From: Streptomyces cinnamoneus
GTDB lineage: Bacteria; Actinomycetota; Actinomycetes; Streptomycetales; Streptomycetaceae
Assembly (NCBI RefSeq): GCF_014650495.1
Contig: NZ_BMVB01000018.1
Coordinates: 62,001-126,000 of the forward strand
Reading direction: 5' to 3'
Length of the DNA: 64,000 nucleotides
Position 1 is the first letter of the stretch. The number at the start of each line of letters is the position of its first letter. Positions 31,555 to 42,965 of this stretch are shown here, in pieces. The position numbers and the translations under genes were made by a program. The notes beneath the pieces are model-generated. The model saw only the letters and a program-made list of their open reading frames with translations. It searched no databases and had not been told where the DNA came from.

Positions 31555-33534
31555 GTGACCATCCCATCATTCACTCGTTCTACGGACGTGGAGCAGCACG
31601 CTACGGCCCCCCGGCCCCTCACCCAGGCCCCTCCGGCCCCCGTCGACGTCGAGCAGGCCGAGGCCGCGCTCATCGAGCACTACCCCCGCCTCGTCCGGCT
31701 GGGGTACCTCGTGCTGCCGCCCGCGCTGGGCCGCCACCGCCGGGTCCTGACCGCGCACGCCCTCGTCCAGCGGGCGCTGCCCCGCACCCGCGGCGGCGCG
31801 AAGGAGGCCGGCGTCCCCGCGCCCCGCGGCGCGGGGGGCTTTCCCGGCGACCCGGGCTACGCCTACGTACGGCAGCGGGTGCTGCGGGCCGCGCTGCGGG
31901 CGGGCCGGCCGCGCGGGCCGTGGCGGCTCCCCCGGCCGGGCCAGCTGCCGCCGTCACTGCCGCAGGTGTGGGGGCTGCGCCTCTTCCCGCGCTCGGGCGG
32001 GGCCGACGAGCTGGTCCTGGACCAGGCCCTCGCCGCGCTGTCGGGGCCGGGCCGGGCCGCGTACGTCCTGCGGGAGCTGGAGCTCCCCACCGACCACGAC
32101 GTGCGGCAGCTGCTGTCCTCGGCCGGTGTGAGCGACCCGGACGCGGCGCTCGCCGAGGCGGACCGGGTGCACGTCCCGGCCGGCAGCAGGGACGGCTCGC
32201 TGCTGGAGTCGGTGGAGTTCGACCCGTGCTCGCTCCAGGCACGGCCCACCGACCTGATGCGCCGCCGCCAGCACACCCGCGCGGCCCTCGCGGCCGCCGC
32301 CGCGGTCGTGGTGTGCGGGACGCTGCTCGGGCTGCCGGGCGGGGGCTGGGGGCCCGACGGCGCGGCCGCCCCGCCCTACGCGCAGAACGCCGCGGCCGAG
32401 CAGGCCCTGGACCCCGCCCGGCTGACCACGGCCTCCCCCACCGCGTGGAAGCGCGCCGACCGTCCCGGCTTCGCCGTCTGGCCCGCGCGCGGCAACCGCA
32501 CCGGCGACCGGGAGCTGCTGCGCCGCGCGCTCGCCGTCTGGGCGCGCCCCGGGCGTTCGGTGCAGGTCACGGCGACCCCGGGCACCGCACCCGGGCCCGC
32601 GGCCGGGCCGCCGCAGCTGCTGTACGCGGGCGAGGTGGACTCGGCGGTGGTCGTGCTGCTCCACGACGGGCTGCGCGTGGTGCGCTATGCCGAGGCCCGC
32701 AGCGGCGACACCCGGTCCGCCGCCCTGGACTTCGCGCGGGCGGACGCGGCGGACACCGGCACCGCCACGGCCCTCGTCGTCGGCCGTACCGACGGCAACG
32801 TCCGTTTCCTGACCGCCCCGTGGGTGAACGACGCGGCGGTGCGCGACCTGCTGCAGCCCGCGGGCGGCGCCGAGCCGTTGCACCGCGACGCCGACGGCCT
32901 GACGGACCCGGTGACCAGCCCGGCCGCGTCGAGCGACTGCCACGGGTGGAAGGCGCTGCAGTTCGGTGACCACCTCGTCTCCGACCTCGGCGAGCTGCTG
33001 CCGGCCCGGCTCACCGCCGGATCCCCCGCCGCCCCGCACGACGTGAGCGGCCCTAAGGACCGCGCCGGCTGGGCGCACACCGCCTGCCACCTGGCGTCCG
33101 TCCGGGGCCAGGGCGTGCGGTCGGTCAACTCCTGGCAGTTCGCGACGCAGGTGCTGCCCGGGGGTGCCGGGAGCGCGGAGTGGTTCTGCACCCGCGCGGA
33201 GACGTGGCGGGGTGCGGGCAGCCGGGTGCTGGCCCAGTTCCAGGCACCCGGCACGCGGACGGGCGCTCCGGGCGCGGTCGTCGCCCGCGCCGAGGACTCC
33301 CCCGCCTGCGGGGCCCGCGAGCCGCACGTCCTGGCGGGCGCCCTGTGGAAGTCGGCCAAGGGCAACTGGTACGCCCTCGCGGCGGGTGGCGGCGAGGTGA
33401 CCGCCGTCACCGCGAGCGGCGGGGTCACCGGCAGCGCACCCGGCCCGCTGCTGGCCCTGCCGGCGAAGCCGGGCGCCCGCACGGAGCTGAGCGCCCGGCT
33501 CTCGGACGGCACACGGATCACGCCGCTGCACTGA
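31555..33534 (+). CDS. sigma-like membrane-anchored protein of unknown function
   Basis: 659 aa in three parts. Residues about 30-210 resemble a degenerate ECF sigma factor: AALIEHYPRLVRLGYLVLP (region 2 like), AHALVQRALP, AYVRQRVLRAALR, and a region-4-like ALAALSGPGRAAYVLREL. One hydrophobic helix follows at about 241-261 (AALAAAAAVVVCGTLLG), then a large extracytoplasmic domain with scattered Cys (SSDCHGWKALQF, HTACHLASV, EWFCTRAETW, SPACGAREP) that could form disulfides. GTG at 31555 lacks a strong ribosome site. No function known; an anti-sigma or sensory role is a guess. It is convergent with the pullulanase gene. Confidence 0.75.
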   Translation: MTIPSFTRSTDVEQHATAPRPLTQAPPAPVDVEQAEAALIEHYPRLVRLGYLVLPPALGRHRRVLTAHALVQRALPRTRGGAKEAGVPAPRGAGGFPGDPGYAYVRQRVLRAALRAGRPRGPWRLPRPGQLPPSLPQVWGLRLFPRSGGADELVLDQALAALSGPGRAAYVLRELELPTDHDVRQLLSSAGVSDPDAALAEADRVHVPAGSRDGSLLESVEFDPCSLQARPTDLMRRRQHTRAALAAAAAVVVCGTLLGLPGGGWGPDGAAAPPYAQNAAAEQALDPARLTTASPTAWKRADRPGFAVWPARGNRTGDRELLRRALAVWARPGRSVQVTATPGTAPGPAAGPPQLLYAGEVDSAVVVLLHDGLRVVRYAEARSGDTRSAALDFARADAADTGTATALVVGRTDGNVRFLTAPWVNDAAVRDLLQPAGGAEPLHRDADGLTDPVTSPAASSDCHGWKALQFGDHLVSDLGELLPARLTAGSPAAPHDVSGPKDRAGWAHTACHLASVRGQGVRSVNSWQFATQVLPGGAGSAEWFCTRAETWRGAGSRVLAQFQAPGTRTGAPGAVVARAEDSPACGAREPHVLAGALWKSAKGNWYALAAGGGEVTAVTASGGVTGSAPGPLLALPAKPGARTELSARLSDGTRITPLH

Positions 33535-33589
33535 GTGCTTTTGCACTGAGTACCGCTGTACTGAGTGCCGCTGTCCTGAGTGCTCCTGC
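33530..33589. repeat. 15-bp repeat x4 over the stop codon of the sigma-like gene
   Basis: Four head-to-tail units related to ACTGAGTGCCGCTGT start at 33530, 33545, 33560 and 33575. The gene's TGA stop is in the first unit, and the 15-bp period places in-frame TGA triplets at 33532, 33547, 33562 and 33577. It occupies the convergent gap to the pullulanase gene. Confidence 0.85.
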
Positions 33590-33609
33590 GCCGAGGCCGA
33601 GGCGCGTCC

Positions 33610-36168
<2,559 letters not shown>

Positions 36169-36258
36169 GCAGGGTCTCCTTCGGCTGGGGTCAGGACGTG
36201 GCGCTTGCCCCGGTCCCGCCCTTTCTCCGTTTCCCGGGGCTCCGCCCCGGACCCCGCT

Positions 36259-36366
36259 CCTCAAACGCCGGAGGGGCTGGATTGTGCCCGGACGGACTGG
36301 ATTGTGACCGGACGGGCTGGATTGTGACCGGACGGGCTGGATTTTCAGCCCGTCCGGCGTTTGAGG
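36259..36366 (-). terminator. Terminator of the amylase gene, with internal 20-bp tandem expansion
   Basis: Outer 13-bp arms CCTCAAACGCCGG (36259-36271) and CCGGCGTTTGAGG (36354-36366). The inner arm CAGCCC (36346-36351) can pair with several GGGCTG copies made by the tandem repeat, giving competing hairpins (the best is 36328-36339 with 36346-36357, 12 bp, 6-nt loop). It lies between the amylase stop (36442) and the pullulanase start. Confidence 0.8.
36277..36344. repeat. 20-bp tandem repeat, three copies plus a partial
   Basis: CTGGATTGTGACCGGACGGG-type units start at 36277, 36297 and 36317, with a partial fourth at 36337; copies differ at one or two bases. They expand the arm and loop of the amylase terminator. 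Confidence 0.9.
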
Positions 36367-36441
36367 ACACCGCGCGTCAGTGCGGTCCGGGGTCCGGGGG
36401 CGGAGCCCCCGGTCAGGGGCGGGGTGGGGAAGGCTCAGTGA

Positions 36442-37839
36442 TCAACCGCACGTACGCGCGCCCGCGTGCAGCGCCAATGCCGTGTTCGGGGCGACGGTCG
36501 CCGCGAAGCGGCCGTCCGCGGCGACCGTCACGCGGCGGCCCGACTGGACGTCGCAGTAGTCCCCGCCCGGCAGCGACGTCTGGAAGGTCCGGCTCAGCGC
36601 GAAGCCCTCGTGGTTGACGACCACGTAGCCCTTGTCGCCGCGCCCGAAGGCGATCGCCTGGTAGCCGTTGTCCCACCACCCGGTGACCGGCGTCCCCCGC
36701 ACGGCGTTGCGGAACGCCACCATGCTCCGGATCTCCGGCCACGTGTGCTGGCACTTCCAGCCGTCCTGCCAGCAGGCGCCCACCACTCCCCCGCGCGGCG
36801 GCCCCGCGTCCCGGTCGGTGAACTCGTAGCCGGAGTGGACGTCCGGGGAGCCGTAGGGCCAGGCGAGCATGAAGACGTTGGCGAGCGTGTAGGAGGCGCC
36901 GTCCTTGTAGCTGAGGGTGTCGCCGCCGCGTTCGGTGTCGTGGTTGTCGACGAAGACGGACGCCTGGGAGGAGGGCAGGTAGCCCCAGCCCTCGCCGTAG
37001 TTCCTCAGGTAGGCCAGGCGCTCGCCGAGGAACACCCGGCGCAGGTCGCGCGCGTAGCGGAACTCCTGGACGTCGCCGTTGCCCAGGTACTCCTGCGGCT
37101 GTACGGCTTCGCCGGCGCCGTGGATGGTCTCCTGCTTCCAGTAGACGTCCGGCTTGCTCAGCTTGGCCTTGACGGCGGCGAGGTCCTCGGTCGCGATGTG
37201 CTTGGCCGCGTCGATGCGGAAGCCGTCGACGCCGAGGGCCAGCAGGTCGTCGAGGTAGCGGGCGATCGCGGTGCGGACCCGGTCGCTGCCGGTGTCGAGG
37301 TCGGCGAGCTGGACGAGCTCGCAGTTCTGGACGTCGTTGCGGCTGGTGTAGTCGGTGATGGGCGTGCGGCAGCGGTGGAAGTCGGCGTCCTCGTAGAGGC
37401 CGGGATAGCCGTACTTCGTATACGGCGTGCCGCCGGTGCCGGTGCCCTGGCCGGCCGACATGTGGTTGATGACGGTGTCGACGACGACCTTCACCCCGGC
37501 GGCGTGGCAGGCGCCGACCATGGCGGAGAAGGCGGCACGGTCGCCGAGCCGGCCGGCGATGCGGTAGCCGACGGGCTGGTAGGAGGTCCACCACTGCGGG
37601 CCCTGAATGTGCTCCTGCGGCGGGGAGACCTGTACGTAGCCGTAGCCGGCGGGGCCGAGGGCGGTACGGCACTCGGTGGCCACGGAGTCGTACCGCCACT
37701 CGAAGAGGACGGCGGTGACGTCCTTGGGGCCGGGGGCGGCCGCCTGTGCCGGGGGCATGGGGAGGGTCGCGCCGGCCACGAGGGCGATTGCGGCGGTCAG
37801 GGCTCTTCGGGCTATGCGGGACATGGCGGTGGGGGCCAT
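36442..37839 (-). CDS. aml: secreted alpha-amylase (GH13)
   Basis: Endo-hydrolysis of alpha-1,4 links in starch. 465 aa with a signal peptide (about residues 1-34, AQA-AAP). Barrel motifs: DTVINHM, GFRIDAAKH (nucleophile Asp210), KQETIHG (Glu237) and FVDNHDTERGG (Asp301). No separate starch-binding domain is fused after the short C-terminal domain ending ARTCG. ATG at 37839 with GGAGG upstream (an internal ATG at 37824 is less likely). Divergent from malE across a 305-bp region full of CTTGC/GCAAG palindromes, so probably MalR-repressed. Confidence 0.95.
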   Translation of the reverse strand: MAPTAMSRIARRALTAAIALVAGATLPMPPAQAAAPGPKDVTAVLFEWRYDSVATECRTALGPAGYGYVQVSPPQEHIQGPQWWTSYQPVGYRIAGRLGDRAAFSAMVGACHAAGVKVVVDTVINHMSAGQGTGTGGTPYTKYGYPGLYEDADFHRCRTPITDYTSRNDVQNCELVQLADLDTGSDRVRTAIARYLDDLLALGVDGFRIDAAKHIATEDLAAVKAKLSKPDVYWKQETIHGAGEAVQPQEYLGNGDVQEFRYARDLRRVFLGERLAYLRNYGEGWGYLPSSQASVFVDNHDTERGGDTLSYKDGASYTLANVFMLAWPYGSPDVHSGYEFTDRDAGPPRGGVVGACWQDGWKCQHTWPEIRSMVAFRNAVRGTPVTGWWDNGYQAIAFGRGDKGYVVVNHEGFALSRTFQTSLPGGDYCDVQSGRRVTVAADGRFAATVAPNTALALHAGARTCG

Positions 37840-37924
37840 GGCGCCTCCAGGTGTGGGGGAAGGATGCCGGTGCAGCCTGTGCGGCAACCCGCCGCCCCCG
37901 TAAGGCCCCTGAGGCTTGGAAGCT

Positions 37925-37963
37925 TCTTGCTGCAAGCTTGCCCGCACGGCAGCAAGCGCTTGC
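37925..37963. promoter_or_regulatory. Operator cluster A in the amylase-malE divergent region
   Basis: Three nested palindromes: CTTGC-T-GCAAG (37925-37935), GCAAGCTTGC (37932-37941) and GCAAGCGCTTGC (37952-37963). Such CTTGC/GCAAG sites are the pattern bound by LacI-type MalR/Reg1 proteins of streptomycetes. It lies about 90 bp upstream of the amylase start. The rest of the 305-bp gap (37840-38144) holds cluster B and promoters. Confidence 0.7.
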
Positions 37964-38034
37964 CGGTCGAGACCGTACGAGCCCCGCCTTCCCCGGTCAA
38001 CCCTGGGGACACGGGATGGTTACAACCCCGAAAT

Positions 38035-38076
38035 CTTGCAATTCCCTTCTTGCAAGGTCTTTCGCAAGAGATTGCA
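38035..38076. promoter_or_regulatory. Operator cluster B in front of malE
   Basis: CTTGCA (38035-38040), palindrome CTTGCAAG (38049-38056), CGCAAG (38063-38068) and TTGCA (38072-38076), phased at roughly 9-14 bp and about 70-110 bp before malE. It is the most AT-rich spot in the window and probably overlaps the malEFG promoter. Confidence 0.7.
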
Positions 38077-38144
38077 GCCTGTTAGCTTCCTCCTCAGCTC
38101 GGGCCGCCCGTCCCCCCAGGCGGCCTCCTGAACGAGGAGTCCAT

Positions 38145-39446
38145 ATGCGAAGAGGCATATCGGTCGCCGCCGTCGTCGGCGTGCTGGCCCTGACCGCAAC
38201 CGCCTGCGGCGGTGGCGGCGACAGCGGGAGCGACGGTTCCAAGGCCGCGCAGGACCCGGGCAGTGTGAGCGGGACCATCACCTGGTGGGACACCTCGGAC
38301 GCCACCAACGAGGCCCCCGCGTTCAAGAAGCTGGTCGCGGCCTTCGAGGCGAAGTACCCCAAGATCAAGGTCGAGTACGTCAACGTGCCGTTCGACCAGG
38401 CGCAGCAGAAGTTCAAGACCGCCGCCTCGACCGGCAAGGGCGCCCCGGACGTGCTCCGCTCCGACGTGGGCTGGACCCCCGGCTTCGCCCAGCTCGGCTA
38501 CCTCAAGGACCTCACCGGCACCCCCGCCCTCGACAAGAGCGAGGACTTCCTCGACGGCCCGCTGAAGAACGCGGCGTACCAGGGCAAGACGTACGGCGTC
38601 CCGCAGGTGACCGACACCCTCGGGCTCCTCTACAACAAGGAGCTGTTCCAGAAGGCCGGCGTCGACAAGGCCCCGGCCAACTGGCAGGAGGTCAAGGAAG
38701 CCGCCGCGAAGATCAAGGACAGGACGGGCGCCGAGGGCATCGGCCTCAGCCCCGACAGCTACTACTCGCTGCCCTTCCTCTACGGCGAGAAGAGCGACCT
38801 GGTCGACGCCGACAAGAAGAAGATCACCCTTTCCAACGCCGCCTCGCGCAAGGGCATCGAGACCGCCGTCGACCTGGTGAAGTCCGGTGCCGCGCCCAAG
38901 CCGGCCGGCACCGACGGCTACAACGTCCTCAAGACGGACTTCAAGAACGGCAAGCTGGCGATGCTGATCGACGGTCCCTGGGCGACCAAGGAGATCTTCG
39001 GCGGCGACGCCTACAAGTCCCGCGAGAACCTGGGCATCGCGCCCGTTCCGGCCGGCTCGACCGGCACCGCGGGCGCCCCGGTCGGCGGTCACAACCTGGT
39101 GGTCTACGCGGGCTCGAAGAACTTCGACGCCTCCTACCTCTTCACGCAGTTCATGACCGAGGCCGCGCAGCAGGAGAACGTCTCCAACGCCATCGGCGTG
39201 CTGCCGACCCGCAAGTCGGCCTACACCAAGGCCGTGCTGGACGACCCGGTGCGCAGCGCCTTCCACAACGCGCTGGACAAGGCCCACGCGCGGCCGCCGA
39301 TCCCGCAGGGCGGTGACCTGTTCACCGACTGGCTCCAGCACTACACCAAGATCCTCACGCTGAAGGAGGAGCCGAAGGAGGGCATGGACGCCACGGCCAA
39401 GGCCTGGCAGTCCGCGCTCCTCAAGGACTACGGCATCGAGGAGTAG
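38145..39446 (+). CDS. malE: maltose/maltodextrin-binding lipoprotein (ABC transporter)
   Basis: 433 aa extracellular solute-binding protein, type 1 family. The N-terminal lipoprotein signal MRRGISVAAVVGVLAL ends in the lipobox LTATAC (Cys about 24), then a Gly/Ser/Asp linker. The body has ITWWDTSDATNEAPAFKKLV and FAQLGYLKDLTG, typical of maltose binders. ATG at 38145 with GAGGAGT upstream. First gene of malEFG; captures maltodextrins released by the secreted amylase and pullulanase. Confidence 0.93.
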   Translation: MRRGISVAAVVGVLALTATACGGGGDSGSDGSKAAQDPGSVSGTITWWDTSDATNEAPAFKKLVAAFEAKYPKIKVEYVNVPFDQAQQKFKTAASTGKGAPDVLRSDVGWTPGFAQLGYLKDLTGTPALDKSEDFLDGPLKNAAYQGKTYGVPQVTDTLGLLYNKELFQKAGVDKAPANWQEVKEAAAKIKDRTGAEGIGLSPDSYYSLPFLYGEKSDLVDADKKKITLSNAASRKGIETAVDLVKSGAAPKPAGTDGYNVLKTDFKNGKLAMLIDGPWATKEIFGGDAYKSRENLGIAPVPAGSTGTAGAPVGGHNLVVYAGSKNFDASYLFTQFMTEAAQQENVSNAIGVLPTRKSAYTKAVLDDPVRSAFHNALDKAHARPPIPQGGDLFTDWLQHYTKILTLKEEPKEGMDATAKAWQSALLKDYGIEE

Positions 39447-39452
39447 ACCCTC

Positions 39453-40397
39453 ATGTCCACAGTCGTCACCCGGGTCAGGCGCTCCTTCGGAACCCACTGG
39501 TATGCGTGGGCGATGGTCCTGCCGGTCGTCATCGTGCTGGCCGTCCTCGTCGGCTATCCGCTGGGGAGGGGCATCTACCTCTCCTTCACGGACGCCAACG
39601 AGGCCAACGTCGGGCGCACGATCGGCGTCAACCACATCGAGGCCACCTACCAGTTCGTGGGGCTCGACAATTACTGGAAGGTGCTCTCCGGTCAGGAGGG
39701 GCACTTCTACTCCAGGCTGACCTGGACCGTCCTGTGGACCGCGTCCTGTGTCGTCCTGCACTACACCATCGGCCTGGGCCTGGCGCTGCTGCTCAACCGC
39801 CAGGTCCGGTTCAGGGCCCTGTACCGGGTGCTGCTGATCCTGCCGTGGGCGGTGCCGGCCTTCGTCGCCACGTTCTCCTGGCGGCTGATGTTCAACGAGA
39901 AGTACGGCGTGCTCAACGCCTTCCTGTCCGGGCTGGGGCTGGACCCCGTGGACTGGCTCGGTGACAGCACGCTGCAGAAGGCGTCGGCGGTCGCCGTGAA
40001 CGTCTGGCTCGGGGTGCCGTTCATGATGGTCGCCATCCTCGGTGGCCTGCAGTCGATCCCGGGCGAGCTGCACGAGGCCGCCGAGATGGACGGGGCCTCG
40101 CCGTGGCAGCGGTTCCGGCACGTGACGCTGCCGGGGCTGCGGCCCGTGAGCGGGACGGTGATCCTGCTGGGCACCATCTGGACGTTCAACATGTTCCAGG
40201 TCATCTACCTGCTGATCGGGCAGGGGGCGAGCTCGGAGAGCGAGATCCTGGTGACGTACTCCTACCGGCTCGCCTTCCAGGGCGTGCGCGACTACGCGGG
40301 CTCCGCGACGTACGGCATCCTCATCCTCTCGCTGCTGCTGGTCTTCGCCGTCTTCTACCGCCGGATGCTCACCCGACAGGAGGCCACGACGCGATGA
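39453..40397 (+). CDS. malF: maltose ABC transporter permease (MalF)
   Basis: 314 aa with about six to seven membrane helices. The EAA loop, which contacts the ATPase, reads EAAEMDGASPWQRFRHVTLPGL (near residues 209-229). It starts 6 bp after malE and overlaps malG by 4 nt (ATGA), so translation is coupled. No MalK ATPase is encoded nearby; streptomycetes often share the ATPase MsiK, encoded elsewhere. Confidence 0.93.
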   Translation: MSTVVTRVRRSFGTHWYAWAMVLPVVIVLAVLVGYPLGRGIYLSFTDANEANVGRTIGVNHIEATYQFVGLDNYWKVLSGQEGHFYSRLTWTVLWTASCVVLHYTIGLGLALLLNRQVRFRALYRVLLILPWAVPAFVATFSWRLMFNEKYGVLNAFLSGLGLDPVDWLGDSTLQKASAVAVNVWLGVPFMMVAILGGLQSIPGELHEAAEMDGASPWQRFRHVTLPGLRPVSGTVILLGTIWTFNMFQVIYLLIGQGASSESEILVTYSYRLAFQGVRDYAGSATYGILILSLLLVFAVFYRRMLTRQEATTR

Positions 40398-41248
40398 GCT
40401 CCACCACCGTCAGACCGCGCGGGCGCGGACAGCGCTCGCGCGCGGCCTCCGTCGCCCTGCACACGGCGCTGATCTGTGCCTCCGCGATCTCCCTCTTCCC
40501 CGTCCTGTTCATCGTCTTCGTCTCGCTGCGCGGGCGGGACGGCTGGCAGGAGCCCACCCGCTTCGTCGGGTTCGACTTCTCCAACTACACGCACATCCTG
40601 GGCGAGACGAAGTTCCTGACCTGGTTCGGCAACTCCGTGATCGTGGCGCTGGGCGCGACCGTGCTGGGCGTGCTCATCGCGGCGACCGCCGGCTACGCCG
40701 TGTCGCGGATGCGCTTCCCCGGGCACCGGCCGCTGATGTGGACGTTCCTGGTGGTGCAGATGTTCCCCATGGCGGTGCTGATCGTGCCGCTGTACAACAT
40801 CCTCGGCCAGCTGGAGCTGCTCGACTCCTACGCGGGTCTCGTCCTCACCTACTGCTCGGTGTCGGTGCCGTTCTGCGCCTGGATGCTCAAGGGCTACTTC
40901 GACTCCATCCCGGCCGAGATCGACGAGGCGGGCCGGGTGGACGGGCTGTCGCCGTTCGGCACCTTCTGGCGGCTGATCGTGCCGCTGGCCCGGCCCGGGC
41001 TGGCCGTCACGGGCTTCTACTCCTTCATCACGGCCTGGGGCGAGGTCGCCTTCGCCAGCCAGTTCATGAGCAGTGAGGACCACTACACGCTGGCCGTGGG
41101 CCTGCAGACCTTCGTGGGTCAGCAGAAGGCCGAGTGGGGGCTGATGACGGCGGCCGCCGTGCTCATCACCGTCCCGGCCGGCCTCGTCTTCTTCCTCGCC
41201 CAGCGCCACCTGGTCGCCGGGCTGACCGCGGGCGGCACCAAGGGCTGA
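40394..41248 (+). CDS. malG: maltose ABC transporter permease (MalG)
   Basis: 284 aa, MalG family. Six helices and the EAA loop DEAGRVDGLSPFGTFWRLIVPL (about residues 177-198). ATG at 40394 inside the malF stop. The pair MalF-MalG forms the membrane channel for maltodextrin import. Confidence 0.93.
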   Translation: MSSTTVRPRGRGQRSRAASVALHTALICASAISLFPVLFIVFVSLRGRDGWQEPTRFVGFDFSNYTHILGETKFLTWFGNSVIVALGATVLGVLIAATAGYAVSRMRFPGHRPLMWTFLVVQMFPMAVLIVPLYNILGQLELLDSYAGLVLTYCSVSVPFCAWMLKGYFDSIPAEIDEAGRVDGLSPFGTFWRLIVPLARPGLAVTGFYSFITAWGEVAFASQFMSSEDHYTLAVGLQTFVGQQKAEWGLMTAAAVLITVPAGLVFFLAQRHLVAGLTAGGTKG

Positions 41249-41323
41249 CCTTGCGCCGCCGGCGTCGTTGAGCCGTTCACACGCACCGCCCGTCCCATGA
41301 GACCACGAGCCGATAGGAAGTAC

Positions 41324-42964
41324 ATGACCCAGGATCTCGCGCCCACCGTCCGTCCGTCCGCCGACGCCCGCGCGCACACGGACGGCTGGTGGCGCAGCGC
41401 CGTCATCTACCAGGTGTACGTGCGCTCGTTCGCCGACAGCGACGGGGACGGCATCGGGGACCTGCGCGGGATCCGCGAGCGGCTGCCGTACCTGGCGGGG
41501 CTGGGGGTGGACGCGCTGTGGCTGACGCCGTTCTACGCCTCGCCGCAGGCGGACGGCGGCTACGACGTCGCGGACTACCGGGCGGTGGACCCGCTGTTCG
41601 GGCAGCTGTCGGACGCGGACGACCTGGTGCGCGAGGCGCACCGGCTGGGTCTGCGGGTGATCGTGGACATCGTGCCCAACCACACCTCCGACCAGCACGC
41701 CTGGTTCCGGGCTGCGCTCGCGGACCGTCCGGGGGGGACGGCCCGCGAGCGCTACCACTTCCGCCCCGGCAAGGGCGAGCGCGGGCAACTGCCGCCGAAC
41801 GACTGGGAGTCCGTCTTCGGCGGTCCCGCCTGGACCCGTACGACGGGCCCGGACGGCGAGAGCGGCGAGTGGTACCTGCACCTGTTCGCGCCCGAGCAGC
41901 CCGACCTCAACTGGGACAACGCCGAGGTGCGGGCGGAGTTCGACTCCGTGCTGCGGTTCTGGCTGGACCTGGGCGTGGACGGCTTCCGGATCGACGTGGC
42001 GCACGGCATGGTCAAGGCCGCGGGGCTGCCGGACATCGGTCTGAGCGAGCAGGCCAAGCTCATCGGCGCGCAGGTCCTGCCGTTCTTCGACCAGGACGGG
42101 GTGCACGAGATCCACCGCGCCTGGCGGCAGCTGCTGGACTCCTACGACGGGCAGCGGATCGGCGTGGCGGAGGCGTGGGCGCCGACGTCCGAGCGGCTCG
42201 CGCTGTACGTACGCCCGGACGAACTGCACCAGGCGTTCAACTTCCAGTTCCTGACCTGCGACTGGGGCGCGGCGCCGATGCGGCAGGTCATCGACGAGTC
42301 GCTGGCGGCCACCCGGTCGGTGGGGGCGCCGACGACCTGGGTGCTGTCCAACCACGACGTGGTGCGGCACGCGACCCGCTACGGCGCGGGGGACGAGGAG
42401 CTCGGGCTGCGCCGGGCCCGGGCGGCGGCGCTGCTGATGCTGGCGCTGCCCGGATCGGCCTACGTCTACCAGGGCGAGGAGCTGGGCCTGCCGGAGGTCG
42501 TGGACCTGCCGGACGAGGTGCGCCAGGACCCGGCGTTCTTCCGCGGCGACGGGCAGGACGGCACCCGCGACGGCTGCCGGGTGCCGCTGCCGTGGTCGGG
42601 TGAGGCGGCCCCGTACGGCTTCGGGCCGGGCGGCAGCTGGCTGCCACAGCCCGGGCGGTGGCGGGAGCTGTCCGTGGAGGCGCAGTCCGGCGACCCGCGC
42701 TCGACGCTGGAGCTGTACCGCTCGGCGCTGGCGCTGCGCGGCGAGCTCCCGGGGCTGGGCGACGGGGAGATGGTGTGGCTGGACGACGCGCCGGAGGGCG
42801 TCCTGGCCTTCTCCCGGCCGGGCTTCGTGTGCACGCTCAACACGCTCGGTGCCGAGGTGGCGCTGCCCGTGCCGGGGCGTCCGGTCCTGTCCAGTGCAGC
42901 CCTGGAATTCGCAGGCGGAACCGTCCGGATCCCTTCGGATACATGCGTGTGGTGGGCAGTCTGA
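41324..42964 (+). CDS. aglA: alpha-glucosidase / oligo-glucosidase (GH13)
   Basis: Cytoplasmic (no signal peptide) 546-aa GH13 enzyme that hydrolyses imported maltodextrins. Motifs: WWRSAVIYQVYVRSFADSDGDGIGDL, DIVPNHTSDQHAWF, FRIDVAHGM (nucleophile Asp224), VAEAW (Glu283) and LSNHDVVRH (Asp345). ATG at 41324 with TAGGAAG upstream. 75 bp past malG and 1 bp before the malR start candidate, so part of one transcript. Symbol by homology to the aglA gene placed next to malEFG in streptomycetes. Confidence 0.92.
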   Translation: MTQDLAPTVRPSADARAHTDGWWRSAVIYQVYVRSFADSDGDGIGDLRGIRERLPYLAGLGVDALWLTPFYASPQADGGYDVADYRAVDPLFGQLSDADDLVREAHRLGLRVIVDIVPNHTSDQHAWFRAALADRPGGTARERYHFRPGKGERGQLPPNDWESVFGGPAWTRTTGPDGESGEWYLHLFAPEQPDLNWDNAEVRAEFDSVLRFWLDLGVDGFRIDVAHGMVKAAGLPDIGLSEQAKLIGAQVLPFFDQDGVHEIHRAWRQLLDSYDGQRIGVAEAWAPTSERLALYVRPDELHQAFNFQFLTCDWGAAPMRQVIDESLAATRSVGAPTTWVLSNHDVVRHATRYGAGDEELGLRRARAAALLMLALPGSAYVYQGEELGLPEVVDLPDEVRQDPAFFRGDGQDGTRDGCRVPLPWSGEAAPYGFGPGGSWLPQPGRWRELSVEAQSGDPRSTLELYRSALALRGELPGLGDGEMVWLDDAPEGVLAFSRPGFVCTLNTLGAEVALPVPGRPVLSSAALEFAGGTVRIPSDTCVWWAV

Positions 42965-42965
42965 G

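Noticed and set aside
36277..36344. Possible CRISPR-like array
   Set aside because: Units are adjacent 20-bp repeats without spacers; it is a tandem repeat in a terminator.
41297..41323. Alternative ATG for the alpha-glucosidase nine codons upstream
   Set aside because: TAGGAAG is correctly spaced only for the ATG at 41324.
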